This document shows positions 7,279-13,207 of a stretch of DNA of 24,624 nucleotides, in pieces. This stretch comes from a virus. Position 1 is the first letter of the stretch. Every line of letters begins with the position of its first letter. The stretch is from positions 1-24,624 of IMG/VR virus record IMGVR_UViG_3300029319_000486; one strand, given 5' to 3'. Position numbers and translations under genes: made by a program. The notes beneath the pieces are model-generated. The model did no database searches. It was not told where the DNA came from and saw only the letters and a program-made list of their open reading frames with translations.

Positions 7279-7609
7279 AAAAGAATTAAAAGAAATAAAA
7301 AAAGTAGCTTTAGCTTACAGACAAGCACAAGTATTTACATCTTGGGATTGTTATGATCCAGATCCAGAAAGATGGGCATTGCATATTAAATCTGTTTTTT
7401 TACCAATAGCTTTAGGTGGTGGTAGAAAAGAACATACATTTTTTTATATGTATAGAGGTCAAAGACATGAGTTTCCAAGACCTACAATAAATGGTTATCC
7501 TAGTTTTGACAAAGTGCATTGTTGGAACAAAGAGAAAGAACAAAAGTTAATAGAGATTTTAACAGCTATGGAAAGTGAGGATAAAAAAGTATTAGATAAA
7601 TTTCAATAG
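7268..7609 (+). CDS. Uncharacterised protein
   Basis: 113 residues, overlapping the end of the previous gene by 11 nt. Contains an aromatic-rich central part (TSWDCYDPDPERWALHIK, then HTFFYMYRGQRHEFPRP) between helical ends. No family recognised and no catalytic motif evident. Last protein gene before the gene-free RNA-like region. Confidence 0.65.
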   Translation: MITKKELKEIKKVALAYRQAQVFTSWDCYDPDPERWALHIKSVFLPIALGGGRKEHTFFYMYRGQRHEFPRPTINGYPSFDKVHCWNKEKEQKLIEILTAMESEDKKVLDKFQ

Positions 7610-7619
7610 TTTATATGCT

Positions 7620-7914
7620 TGGTTGCCGACAATGAAAAGTCTATGTAGCGAAACCACATGGGAATTTCCACATGGGATACTACACAAGGACAATACAGGC
7701 TAACGGCTATAAAAATATACCTGTCTCAATGAATTAACATTGTGAGTATAAAATATGCCAAGTATATAATTTATATACTGTGAAATCAGTATGTAAAAAA
7801 GTATTACAAGAGATAGTGAAAGCAGTCTGCAAAAAAACAGGTGCTATTGAGTAATACAAATGGCTTGGGTGGTGCCAAAGATCATGAACCCACAAACTAC
7901 CCACTTGTCAACCA
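7620..7914 (+). ncRNA. Candidate structured noncoding RNA, about 295 nt
   Basis: The 380-bp stretch 7610-7989 has no plausible gene but many mutually compatible helices. A closing helix pairs 7620-7624 with 7910-7914 and 7628-7632 with 7905-7909 around a GCC bulge. Inside it lie 7644-7648/7680-7684 (with an inner CATGG hairpin), 7695-7699/7720-7724, 7727-7731/7738-7742, 7761-7768/7772-7779, and 7801-7807/7851-7857 with inner pairs 7813-7816/7844-7847. Hairpin TGGC/GCCA (7861-7864/7874-7877) has a loop GGGTGGT (7867-7873) complementary to ACTACCC (7896-7902), an H-type pseudoknot. It lies between same-strand genes, so plus orientation is assumed. Family not recognised; no tRNA-like end, so tmRNA is unlikely. 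Confidence 0.55.
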
Positions 7915-7939
7915 TTACAATCCATTACATTTTTTTATG

Positions 7940-7954
7940 TTGAAATGATTTCAA
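7940..7954. promoter_or_regulatory. Palindromic operator, copy 4
   Basis: TTGAAA-TGA-TTTCAA, a perfect 15-bp palindrome 36 bases before the ATG at 7990 and just after the structured RNA. Same layout as the copies at 4379, 5178 and 6712. Confidence 0.68.
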
Positions 7955-7989
7955 ATTAGTTTACAAGGGTATTTAACAAGGAGTAAATT

Positions 7990-8409
7990 ATGATAAATTA
8001 TAATTTTAGTACGATTAGATTTTTTAAAGAAAACGCTGATAAAAATACACCTGCATTTTCTAGAAATAATCTTGAATTAGATGATTTAGAATCTATTGTT
8101 GGTAAAGATGTATCTGTGTATTGGTGTAAAACAGGTATGAAAAGAAACACTAAAAATGAAGAAATAGAGGAATTTTGGGATATGGTTGAGGATGAATTAA
8201 TTGGAAGACCACCAAGACTTTCTGTTACAGATTTTAAAACACCTACTCAAGTTTCTGTTTACGGAAAGTTAGAACAATTTCCAAATGACAAAGAACATTT
8301 TAGAGTTTTAGTTGATGATCTAAATTATTCATATTTTAATTTTGAGGATGTTCACACTATAATTCACAGAGTAAATTATCCTCATTGTGTTTGTTTAAAT
8401 TGGAAATAA
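7990..8409 (+). CDS. Uncharacterised early protein
   Basis: 139 residues with a strong AACAAGGAG ribosome site. Begins MINYNFSTIRFFKENADK and is rich in aromatic residues and acidic patches, with DVSVYWCKTGMKRNTKNEEIEEFW in the middle and YFNFEDVHTI near the end. No family recognised. Single gene between operator copy 4 and a terminator, the same arrangement as the gene at 4444. Confidence 0.7.
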   Translation: MINYNFSTIRFFKENADKNTPAFSRNNLELDDLESIVGKDVSVYWCKTGMKRNTKNEEIEEFWDMVEDELIGRPPRLSVTDFKTPTQVSVYGKLEQFPNDKEHFRVLVDDLNYSYFNFEDVHTIIHRVNYPHCVCLNWK

Positions 8410-8415
8410 ATATTT

Positions 8416-8440
8416 AGGGGGATTTATTCCCCCTTATTTT
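8416..8440 (+). terminator. Intrinsic terminator running into the next start codon
   Basis: AGGGGG and CCCCCT arms around a seven-base ATTTATT loop, followed by TATTTTT. The T-run ends one base before the ATG at 8442, so the next ORF has no leader independent of this hairpin. Confidence 0.82.
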
Positions 8441-8441
8441 T

Positions 8442-8855
8442 ATGGTAGCTAAAGTTGATTTTCATAACTGTAATCATTGTGGTACATTATATCATCAAGA
8501 GTTGATGATTTGTCATCCAAATAAAGATGATTGGTTTTACTGCATAAGATGTTACAACAACAAAAAATATATAAAAAGAAAGGAAACATGGAAGATAAAG
8601 GAACACAAATTATATGAAACAAAAGGAAATAGAAAATTTTACATTGCGAAAAAAAACAATGAAATCGCAAGAATTTACATCGATGATGACGGAGTTGTTT
8701 GGAAAGAACAGATTGAGTATGGCAAAGTATCTAGGTATTACATGGAGACAAGTATACAATTACGAGAACGGAAAGACAGCGATACCAAATCCTGTAGCTC
8801 TATGTCTGCACCAGAAGAAAATATTAGATCGGATACCAAAGAGTTGGATAAATAA
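8442..8855 (+). CDS. Zinc-ribbon-like small protein, overlapped by HTH gene
   Basis: ORF of 137 codons. The N-terminal 40 residues have two CxxC knuckles (C10/C13 and C34/C37) separated by 20 residues, as in small zinc ribbons. The next 40 residues are very basic (YIKRKETWKIKEHK). From 8614 onward a second frame encodes a convincing HTH protein, so the C-terminal third of this ORF may be chance. No ribosome site precedes the ATG, which sits at the end of a terminator T-run. Could be a nucleic-acid-binding regulator; the true extent is uncertain. Confidence 0.45.
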   Translation: MVAKVDFHNCNHCGTLYHQELMICHPNKDDWFYCIRCYNNKKYIKRKETWKIKEHKLYETKGNRKFYIAKKNNEIARIYIDDDGVVWKEQIEYGKVSRYYMETSIQLRERKDSDTKSCSSMSAPEENIRSDTKELDK

Positions 8856-8865
8856 ATATAATTAG
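8614..8865 (+). CDS. Small helix-turn-helix regulator (Cro/CI-like)
   Basis: 83 residues; an alternative ATG at 8659 gives 68. Residues 17-67 fit an XRE-type HTH: an initial helix (EFTSMMTELFG), then NRLSMAKYLGITWRQVYNYENGKTAIPNPVALCL, where MAKYLGITWRQVYNYENG is the turn and recognition helix followed by the typical G-x-x-x-I/V-P-x-P-V-A-L tail. Such proteins bind palindromic operators as dimers and control early gene expression. The four TTG[A/T]AA-N3-TTTCAA sites just upstream are candidate targets (inference). AAGGA lies 11 bases before 8614. It overlaps the zinc-ribbon ORF in another frame. Confidence 0.72.
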   Translation: MKQKEIENFTLRKKTMKSQEFTSMMTELFGKNRLSMAKYLGITWRQVYNYENGKTAIPNPVALCLHQKKILDRIPKSWINKYN

Positions 8866-8924
8866 ATAATACAGAATATAACTACAATAGTTACAAAGAT
8901 TAACATTAAAGTTTCTTCTTCCAT
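8862..8924 (-). CDS. Tiny membrane peptide (20 aa)
   Basis: 21-codon ORF whose ATG overlaps the stop of the upstream minus gene (TAATG), the coupling signal used repeatedly in this genome. After MEEE the remaining residues are nearly all hydrophobic and could span a membrane once. Its stop overlaps the end of the convergent HTH gene by four bases. Very short, so reality is uncertain; coupling and composition are the only support. Confidence 0.35.
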   Translation of the reverse strand: MEEETLMLIFVTIVVIFCII

Positions 8925-9439
8925 TAGAAATATAATCTTGCGTTAGATCTGTATCTATTTAATTCAATAACCATTCTTTTGAATGAACGATATAACGGAT
9001 GATTAGTAATTATTTTATATTTAAAATATATTGGCGTAACATCATAAACTACAATGTTTTTAAAGAACGTGTAATCATTTAAACTTATGTTAGATAAATG
9101 ATTGTCCATCTTTTTAAAATCTCTTGCTACAGCTTGATCAAATGCAGATTCATAATCGCTTTTATTTTCTTTTATCCCATGAGTAAATGTAAGTATTTTT
9201 TCCATGTTACTTGCAACATGAACTTTACCAAAGATGTATGTATATAAAAATAAATAAGTCATGCAGGATATATGTTCATGCGTACTGATTAAATTTTTAG
9301 CTTTGTGAATATCCAATACAGATGATGACATTGTTGGATCAAAGTTTTCTCCAACTTGTTCTAGCTTTTTTGCAATAAGTTCTGGAGTGCCATAATCTTT
9401 TTGTGGCTTTGGTTTTTTTGGTCTACCTCTCTTAGCCAT
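8924..9439 (-). CDS. AT-hook-tailed uncharacterised phage protein
   Basis: 171 residues. The N-terminus MAKRGRPKKPKPQKDYGTPEL contains an RGRPKK AT-hook-like motif that could bind the minor groove of AT-rich DNA, followed by YGTPELIAKK, a phrase I associate with uncharacterised phage proteins. The rest is helical and ends in a basic patch (RSFKRMVIELNRYRSNARLYF). Overlaps the end of the DUF1376 gene by 8 nt, so both are on one transcript, suggesting a role linked to replication or DNA binding. Function unknown. Confidence 0.68.
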   Translation of the reverse strand: MAKRGRPKKPKPQKDYGTPELIAKKLEQVGENFDPTMSSSVLDIHKAKNLISTHEHISCMTYLFLYTYIFGKVHVASNMEKILTFTHGIKENKSDYESAFDQAVARDFKKMDNHLSNISLNDYTFFKNIVVYDVTPIYFKYKIITNHPLYRSFKRMVIELNRYRSNARLYF

Positions 9440-10241
9440 TACGAACTATCTTTCCATATTTATTATATTTATATTGTATATTACCAAAAGTATCTTTTTC
9501 TTCAAATACAAAAAGATCACCCTCTTGTTTAACAAATCTACCTGCAATGCTATATTTTTGTTGAAGCTCTTGTGGTGTAATTACCATTTCATTTAGCCAT
9601 CTTTTTTTACTTAACCAACCTTGTACATATTTGGGTGATTGCCAATCTGGTCTATTGTCATACTCTTCGTTATACTTTTCAGCTATTTGTCTATGATTAA
9701 GTTTTTCTTTACTTAAATCTATTTTCATAAACTGATCTTTAGCTTCTTGTTTATTCTTTTTATATTTAATTATATCCCAAAACTCTTCAAATAATATATT
9801 CTTACTATCTGTCTTGCTGTTACTCTTACTCTTACTCTTACTGTAACTAGCATTGCCATCGCTTTGCGACAGCACATCATCATTTTTGTCTGTTTTCTGC
9901 CATTTTTTCATAGCATTTTGTCTAGCTTGATACGATATTTCTTGTACTCGTTCCCATTCTTCCCGTTGTGCTTTACTAAAAAGACTATTTTTTTCTTTAT
10001 CAAATAAGAAAAATCGGTTTAAAATATATTTTGTTTTATTGTTGTCTGGGTTTTTACAAATGTTAGATATTCTTTGTGTTTGTGTGTCTATATCCTCATC
10101 TGTAAGTTTCAATTCTGCCTCATGTTTCCATGCAAAAAATAGTATTCGCATGTACTTACCAAACTCATCATCTGATAAATCTACAGTATCTGCAATTAAT
10201 TGATCAACAGCCATACCCATCTTCCAAACTTTAGTAGCCAT
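9432..10241 (-). CDS. DUF1376 (YdaU-like) putative replication protein
   Basis: 269 residues. The first 110 residues follow DUF1376: KMGMAVDQLIADTVDLSDDEFGKYMRILFFAWKHEAELKLTDEDI, then RFFLFDKEKNSLFSKAQREEWERVQEISYQARQNAMKKW. This domain is typical of phage and prophage proteins located where a replication initiator or helicase loader sits. A low-complexity Ser/Lys linker (about residues 130-147) joins it to a C-terminal domain (FEEFWDIIKYKKNKQEAKDQFMKI, RPDWQSPKYVQGWLSKKRW), the W-x-x-YPxK-like end common in replication proteins. Start ATG 10241 has an AAGGAG site. The gene is divergent from the recombination operon. Confidence 0.8.
   Translation of the reverse strand: MATKVWKMGMAVDQLIADTVDLSDDEFGKYMRILFFAWKHEAELKLTDEDIDTQTQRISNICKNPDNNKTKYILNRFFLFDKEKNSLFSKAQREEWERVQEISYQARQNAMKKWQKTDKNDDVLSQSDGNASYSKSKSKSNSKTDSKNILFEEFWDIIKYKKNKQEAKDQFMKIDLSKEKLNHRQIAEKYNEEYDNRPDWQSPKYVQGWLSKKRWLNEMVITPQELQQKYSIAGRFVKQEGDLFVFEEKDTFGNIQYKYNKYGKIVRNG
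9820..9843. repeat. Short hexamer repeat inside DUF1376 gene
   Basis: Three tandem TTACTC units followed by TTACTG, encoding the Ser/Lys linker. In lambda-like phages, iterons of the origin lie inside the initiator gene; whether this short array has such a role or is only coding slippage cannot be told. Confidence 0.5.
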
Positions 10242-10284
10242 AAAATCTCCTTGTTAATTGCAATTATTATTATTTTGTTAAATC

Positions 10285-10303
10285 GTCAACAAAAAGTTTG
10301 ACA
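10285..10303. promoter_or_regulatory. Back-to-back -35 boxes of divergent promoters
   Basis: GTCAA (10285-10289) and TTGAC (10298-10302) form an inverted repeat with an eight-base centre. On plus, TTGACA at 10298-10303 is a perfect -35, with AATGAT (10322-10327) 18 bp away as a -10. On minus, TTGACG faces the DUF1376 gene with a weak AATAAT-like -10. The pair likely drives the two divergent early operons. Confidence 0.45.
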
Positions 10304-10332
10304 ACATATCATTTTGTGTCTAATGATTATAT

Positions 10333-10362
10333 TGTTAGTTACTCGTTGTTGGGTTTCTAACA
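10333..10362 (+). promoter_or_regulatory. Leader hairpin 1
   Basis: TGTTAG (10333-10338) pairs with CTAACA (10357-10362) around an 18-base loop, at or just after the predicted start of the recombination operon mRNA. Confidence 0.35.
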
Positions 10363-10376
10363 TTGTTGTAATGACA

Positions 10377-10434
10377 GGTGTAGGTTAGGGTATTGTTTTT
10401 AAAAATTACCTTTCTGACGATCTTAGCCTACACC
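10377..10434 (+). promoter_or_regulatory. Leader hairpin 2 with 13-bp stem
   Basis: Arms 10377-10389 and 10422-10434 pair over 13 positions, 11 Watson-Crick and two G-U, with a 32-base loop that itself contains T5A5. It lies about 8 bases before the ribosome site of the gene at 10452. The G-U changes keep the RNA stem but break DNA symmetry, which favours an RNA element over a DNA operator. No T-run follows, so it is not a simple terminator. Confidence 0.5.
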
Positions 10435-10451
10435 AACTAACAAGGAATAGT

Positions 10452-10775
10452 ATGAAAAATATAGTAAATGAAACAGAAAAAGTTCACGATGAAACTTTGG
10501 AATTAATGTTAAAAGCTCAAGAACTCATGAACAAAAAAATGATGCACTACGAACAAATAAAAGCACACATAGAGAACGATGGGGATAAAATTGTTAATAG
10601 CGAAGAAAATTTTAATAATCATTTAAATTTAATTCACAAACTAATATTAGGTTATGAAGCACAAAAAAATCTAATAGATAGTTTGTTTAAAGTTTATACT
10701 GAAAGATTAGTTAATGAAAGATTAATCAAAGCTGAATTAGAAAAATTAAAGGAAGAACATGGTACAATTCAATAA
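10452..10775 (+). CDS. Coiled-coil protein of recombination operon
   Basis: 107 residues, almost entirely charged helix with heptad-like spacing of Leu/Ile (ELMLKAQELMNKK, LNLIHKLILGYEAQKNLIDSLF, ERLIKAELEKLKEEHG), so predicted coiled coil. No family recognised. It has a CAAGGA ribosome site, overlaps the exonuclease start by 17 nt and opens the operon, so a partner or regulator role for the recombinase is possible but unproven. Confidence 0.65.
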   Translation: MKNIVNETEKVHDETLELMLKAQELMNKKMMHYEQIKAHIENDGDKIVNSEENFNNHLNLIHKLILGYEAQKNLIDSLFKVYTERLVNERLIKAELEKLKEEHGTIQ

Positions 10776-11619
10776 TCCAATGGTATTTAAAAGATTTGGA
10801 GTAAATCATTTATCGCCAAACCATCTTGATGATTTTGTTACTAGAAATGGTATGTGGATTATGAAAAGAGGTTTTGGTTTTGAGGAAGATCCAAACCCTA
10901 CAATGATTAAAGGTTCAGCAGTTGGAAAAGGTTTAGCATTTAATTTTGCTAGAAATTTAAACAATGTTGATGACGCAGTAACATTTGCAGAAACTTTTTA
11001 TGACAAAGAGCTCGAACATTTAGATGACAATGACGAAAAGAAAATAGCTGTAAGAAAAACATTAAGACCTACTATCATTAAAGCTGTAGAGTATTTAAGA
11101 GATAAAGGTCAGTTTGTTGATTCTGAAAGAAAGATTGAGTTAGATACAGCAAAGATGTTTGACAATCCTTTGTATCCACCAATGACAGGATACTCTGATT
11201 TGACTTTTAAAGATAATAACGGCAATGAATTTACTGTAGAAATTAAATGTCCTACATCTAAAAAAGAATTATCATGGGGATATAAAATGCAGGGTTTGTA
11301 TTACTATCATTGTGGTAACACTAATCCTAATGTAGAAAATGAGTCAGAGATTTTGACATTAATTCCAAGAAGTAATTACGATAGAAAAACAAAAGTTAGC
11401 ACTCCTAATTGTGAGCCTATCCCACATAAATTAAAAGATATTGCACACAATTTAGATTACTTTCAAGAATTAGAATACGCTTTACGATCAATGTATAATG
11501 TATTTAAAAACAACGAAACATGGCAAGATATTGCCGACAATAATCCTATCAATCCAGATGATTGGTATTGGGATACACCTAAAAAGCTAAAATGGAGGCA
11601 AAAAATATGGGGGATCTAG
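10759..11619 (+). CDS. PD-(D/E)XK exonuclease of recombination system
   Basis: 286 residues. The catalytic signature is visible as GYSDL (D147) followed by FTVEIKCPTSK (E161, K163), the D...ExK core of RecB/lambda-exonuclease-like nucleases. An upstream helical part (RPTIIKAVEYLRDKG) and the downstream helix WGYKMQGLYYYH place the core as in phage Exo and Cas4/RecB-type enzymes. Paired with the next gene, an ERF annealing protein, it would resect double-strand ends to give 3' single strands for annealing. The N-terminal 60 residues are unusual and include HLSPNHLDDFVTRNGMWIMKR. The product ends overlapping the ERF start, so stoichiometric expression is likely. Confidence 0.82.
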   Translation: MVQFNNPMVFKRFGVNHLSPNHLDDFVTRNGMWIMKRGFGFEEDPNPTMIKGSAVGKGLAFNFARNLNNVDDAVTFAETFYDKELEHLDDNDEKKIAVRKTLRPTIIKAVEYLRDKGQFVDSERKIELDTAKMFDNPLYPPMTGYSDLTFKDNNGNEFTVEIKCPTSKKELSWGYKMQGLYYYHCGNTNPNVENESEILTLIPRSNYDRKTKVSTPNCEPIPHKLKDIAHNLDYFQELEYALRSMYNVFKNNETWQDIADNNPINPDDWYWDTPKKLKWRQKIWGI

Positions 11620-12341
11620 TACATAAAGTTGTTCCTGTTAGGGAAGAAGACATTGCAAAATCAATAGCACCAATGCCTAAAAACATTGCACTTGCTATTA
11701 ACGAGGTTTGTCGCAATGCCGTAAAACTTAACAAGACAAATAAGAATAATTATCAAGATTATAACTTCGCAAGTATAGATGATTTTCTAGAGGTATATGG
11801 TAGTACCATTGCAGAAGCAGGAATATCTATAATTATGGATGAGGTACAATCAAGAACTGAAAGTAAAGTTTTAGAAATAGTTTTTAATTTTATTATCGTT
11901 CACAAAGATGGTGATATGTGGCAACACCCTTTACGAAGATCAATTAGAGTTCAATCTAGTAGCGGATCACAGGCATATGGTATTGCACAAAGTTATTGTT
12001 TAAAACAATTCTTGCGTGGTATTTTTATGATACCTACAGGAGAAAGTAAAAATGCAAAGCCAGAGCCAGATGCTGATAGTTTAAAAACTTTTGACAATAA
12101 TACAAACAACACAAAGTTTGATAACAAAACTAAAAGCAATGGTAAAAGTAAAATTATTAACGGAAAGTTTATTGTTGATGTAATAAAACAAATAGAAGAT
12201 GATGTTAATAAAGCTACATCAAATGATGAGCTTGATGAATTGTATCTTAAACATAAGGATGCAATAACACAAATGGATGATGGTAATAAAAAAACTATTA
12301 AGAATACATTTGAAGCAGTAAGGAGCACGATACCACAATGA
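11607..12341 (+). CDS. ERF family single-strand annealing protein
   Basis: 244 residues from ATG 11607, chosen over the in-frame ATG at 11592 because GGAGG (11594-11598) lies eight bases before it. The N-terminal two thirds fit ERF: NNYQDYNFASIDDFLEVYGSTIAEAGISI, then QHPLRRSIRVQSSSGSQAYGIAQSYCLKQFLRGIFMIPTGE, where the GSxxxYxxxQSYxLKxFL segment is the family hallmark. A Lys/Asn-rich linker (residues 145-175) and a helical C-terminal domain follow. ERF proteins anneal complementary single strands in phage recombination; with the upstream exonuclease they form a two-component system. Confidence 0.88.
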   Translation: MGDLVHKVVPVREEDIAKSIAPMPKNIALAINEVCRNAVKLNKTNKNNYQDYNFASIDDFLEVYGSTIAEAGISIIMDEVQSRTESKVLEIVFNFIIVHKDGDMWQHPLRRSIRVQSSSGSQAYGIAQSYCLKQFLRGIFMIPTGESKNAKPEPDADSLKTFDNNTNNTKFDNKTKSNGKSKIINGKFIVDVIKQIEDDVNKATSNDELDELYLKHKDAITQMDDGNKKTIKNTFEAVRSTIPQ

Positions 12342-12580
12342 CAAAAATAGAATTTTATATAAATAAAAATCAGTATAAGACGGAGCAAAAACATCCTTCT
12401 TATGCAAATAAAAAAGTTGTAATACCAGAGTCTATACCCGCAGGAACTTATCAAGTTGCGGCATGGGGAGGTAAAAATCAATATGGCCCATACATTAAAT
12501 TAAAGATAGAGTCTGTTGAACAACAACCACAACAAAGTTATTCAAGTAATAATGACACTGAAGAAGATATTCCATTTTGA
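12338..12580 (+). CDS. Small putative ssDNA-binding protein with SSB-like tip
   Basis: 80 residues. Residues 1-60 alternate like a small beta domain (KKVVIPESIPAGTYQVAAWGGKNQYGPYIKLKIES). A Gln/Ser/Asn-rich linker (61-73) leads to an acidic end EEDIPF, the same form as the conserved C-terminal tip of bacterial SSB that binds partner proteins. The core is too short for a canonical OB-fold SSB and is not recognised. It overlaps the ERF stop (ATGA) and the HNH start, so it is made with the recombination proteins. The SSB-like role is an inference. Confidence 0.5.
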   Translation: MTKIEFYINKNQYKTEQKHPSYANKKVVIPESIPAGTYQVAAWGGKNQYGPYIKLKIESVEQQPQQSYSSNNDTEEDIPF

Positions 12581-13053
12581 GGAATGATGATCCAAGGTAT
12601 AGATCAAAACAACATCTACAGTGGATTGCATCAAAGCCATGTATCATTTGTGGCAGAACAGATGTGCAAGCACACCATCTTACACAATCGCAAAAACAAG
12701 CGATGTCACTTAAAGTTGGAGATCAATTCACTGTACCCTTGTGTGTTTACCACCATGATCAGTTACACAGATTATCAGAAAAAAAATTTTGGGAAAAGTA
12801 TTCAGAGGTAGATGCAGATGGACTTGCAAAAAGATTCTGGGATGAAAATAAAGGAGGATTGGGAGATATTACAATTCGATCCCAACAAAATAATAGCAAG
12901 ACAAAGAGAGTTAGGAAAAGAGCTAATAGAAAAACAAGCACTTTACGAGGAGCTAACAGACTTAAAGAAATCAAAGAAAGACGAGCAAGCCTCGGTATTT
13001 CTCAATGGGGGAAAGGGACTTGGGGAAAGCGAGATGCGAGCAAACGCAAGTAA
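12577..13053 (+). CDS. HNH endonuclease (DUF968/Ref-like)
   Basis: 158-codon ORF. Residues 1-90 fit the compact phage HNH family: HPRYRS-like start (DDPRYRSKQHLQWIA), CIICG (C22/C25), AHH (H33/H34), then DQFTVPLCVYHHDQLH (C56, H59, H60, H64) and a closing helix FWEKYSEVDADGLAKRFWDE. Homologs are usually about 90-110 residues, so the extra very basic 65 residues here may be an extension or the result of an open frame over the next gene, which overlaps by over 230 nt. The start overlaps the previous stop (TGAGG junction). Likely a recombination or branch-directed nuclease. Confidence 0.8.
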   Translation: MRNDDPRYRSKQHLQWIASKPCIICGRTDVQAHHLTQSQKQAMSLKVGDQFTVPLCVYHHDQLHRLSEKKFWEKYSEVDADGLAKRFWDENKGGLGDITIRSQQNNSKTKRVRKRANRKTSTLRGANRLKEIKERRASLGISQWGKGTWGKRDASKRK

Positions 13054-13207
13054 TGAATTTAAAAGTTTTTTAGCTAAGTTATCTAAAGCTAGAAAAGAAT
13101 ATTTGGAGGCGAAAATGATGTATGACTCATTTATTAATTGGACTAGACTACTGCAATCAAGAGGTGCTAACCTGCGTGCAGAGATGAATATGACAGGGAG
13201 TTTGTGA
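12818..13207 (+). CDS. Uncharacterised coiled-coil protein overlapping HNH gene
   Basis: 129 residues from ATG 12818, chosen because AGAGG lies nine bases upstream; ATGs at 12812 and 12842 are alternatives. Residues 10-45 look like a long amphipathic helix (IIARQRELGKELIEKQALYEELTDLKK), followed by a second helical region (EFKSFLAKLSKARKEYLEAKMMYDSFINWTRLLQSRGANLRAEM). Composition is normal for this phage, which makes it the more natural reading of 12870-13053 than the HNH tail. Function unknown. Ends with a one-base overlap (TGATG) with the next gene. Confidence 0.65.
   Translation: MDLQKDSGMKIKEDWEILQFDPNKIIARQRELGKELIEKQALYEELTDLKKSKKDEQASVFLNGGKGLGESEMRANASNEFKSFLAKLSKARKEYLEAKMMYDSFINWTRLLQSRGANLRAEMNMTGSL

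Noticed and set aside
7654-7677. CRISPR-like direct repeat (CCACATGGGA twice, 14 bp apart)
   Set aside because: Only two short copies with a four-base spacer; they are better explained as parts of one RNA hairpin.
7620-7914. tmRNA or tRNA identity for the structured region
   Set aside because: No TPsiC-loop motif, no CCA-compatible acceptor end and no tag reading frame could be identified.
8549-8617. Short ORF in a third frame between zinc-ribbon and HTH starts
   Set aside because: Only 22 codons with Gln/Lys-rich content and no ribosome site; its ATGA overlap with 8614 is not enough on its own.
11993-12481. Minus-strand 162-codon ORF opposite the ERF gene
   Set aside because: It lies across the ERF and SSB-tip genes, which have family signatures and ribosome sites; its Leu/Ile/Phe-heavy content is typical of antisense frames in AT-rich DNA.
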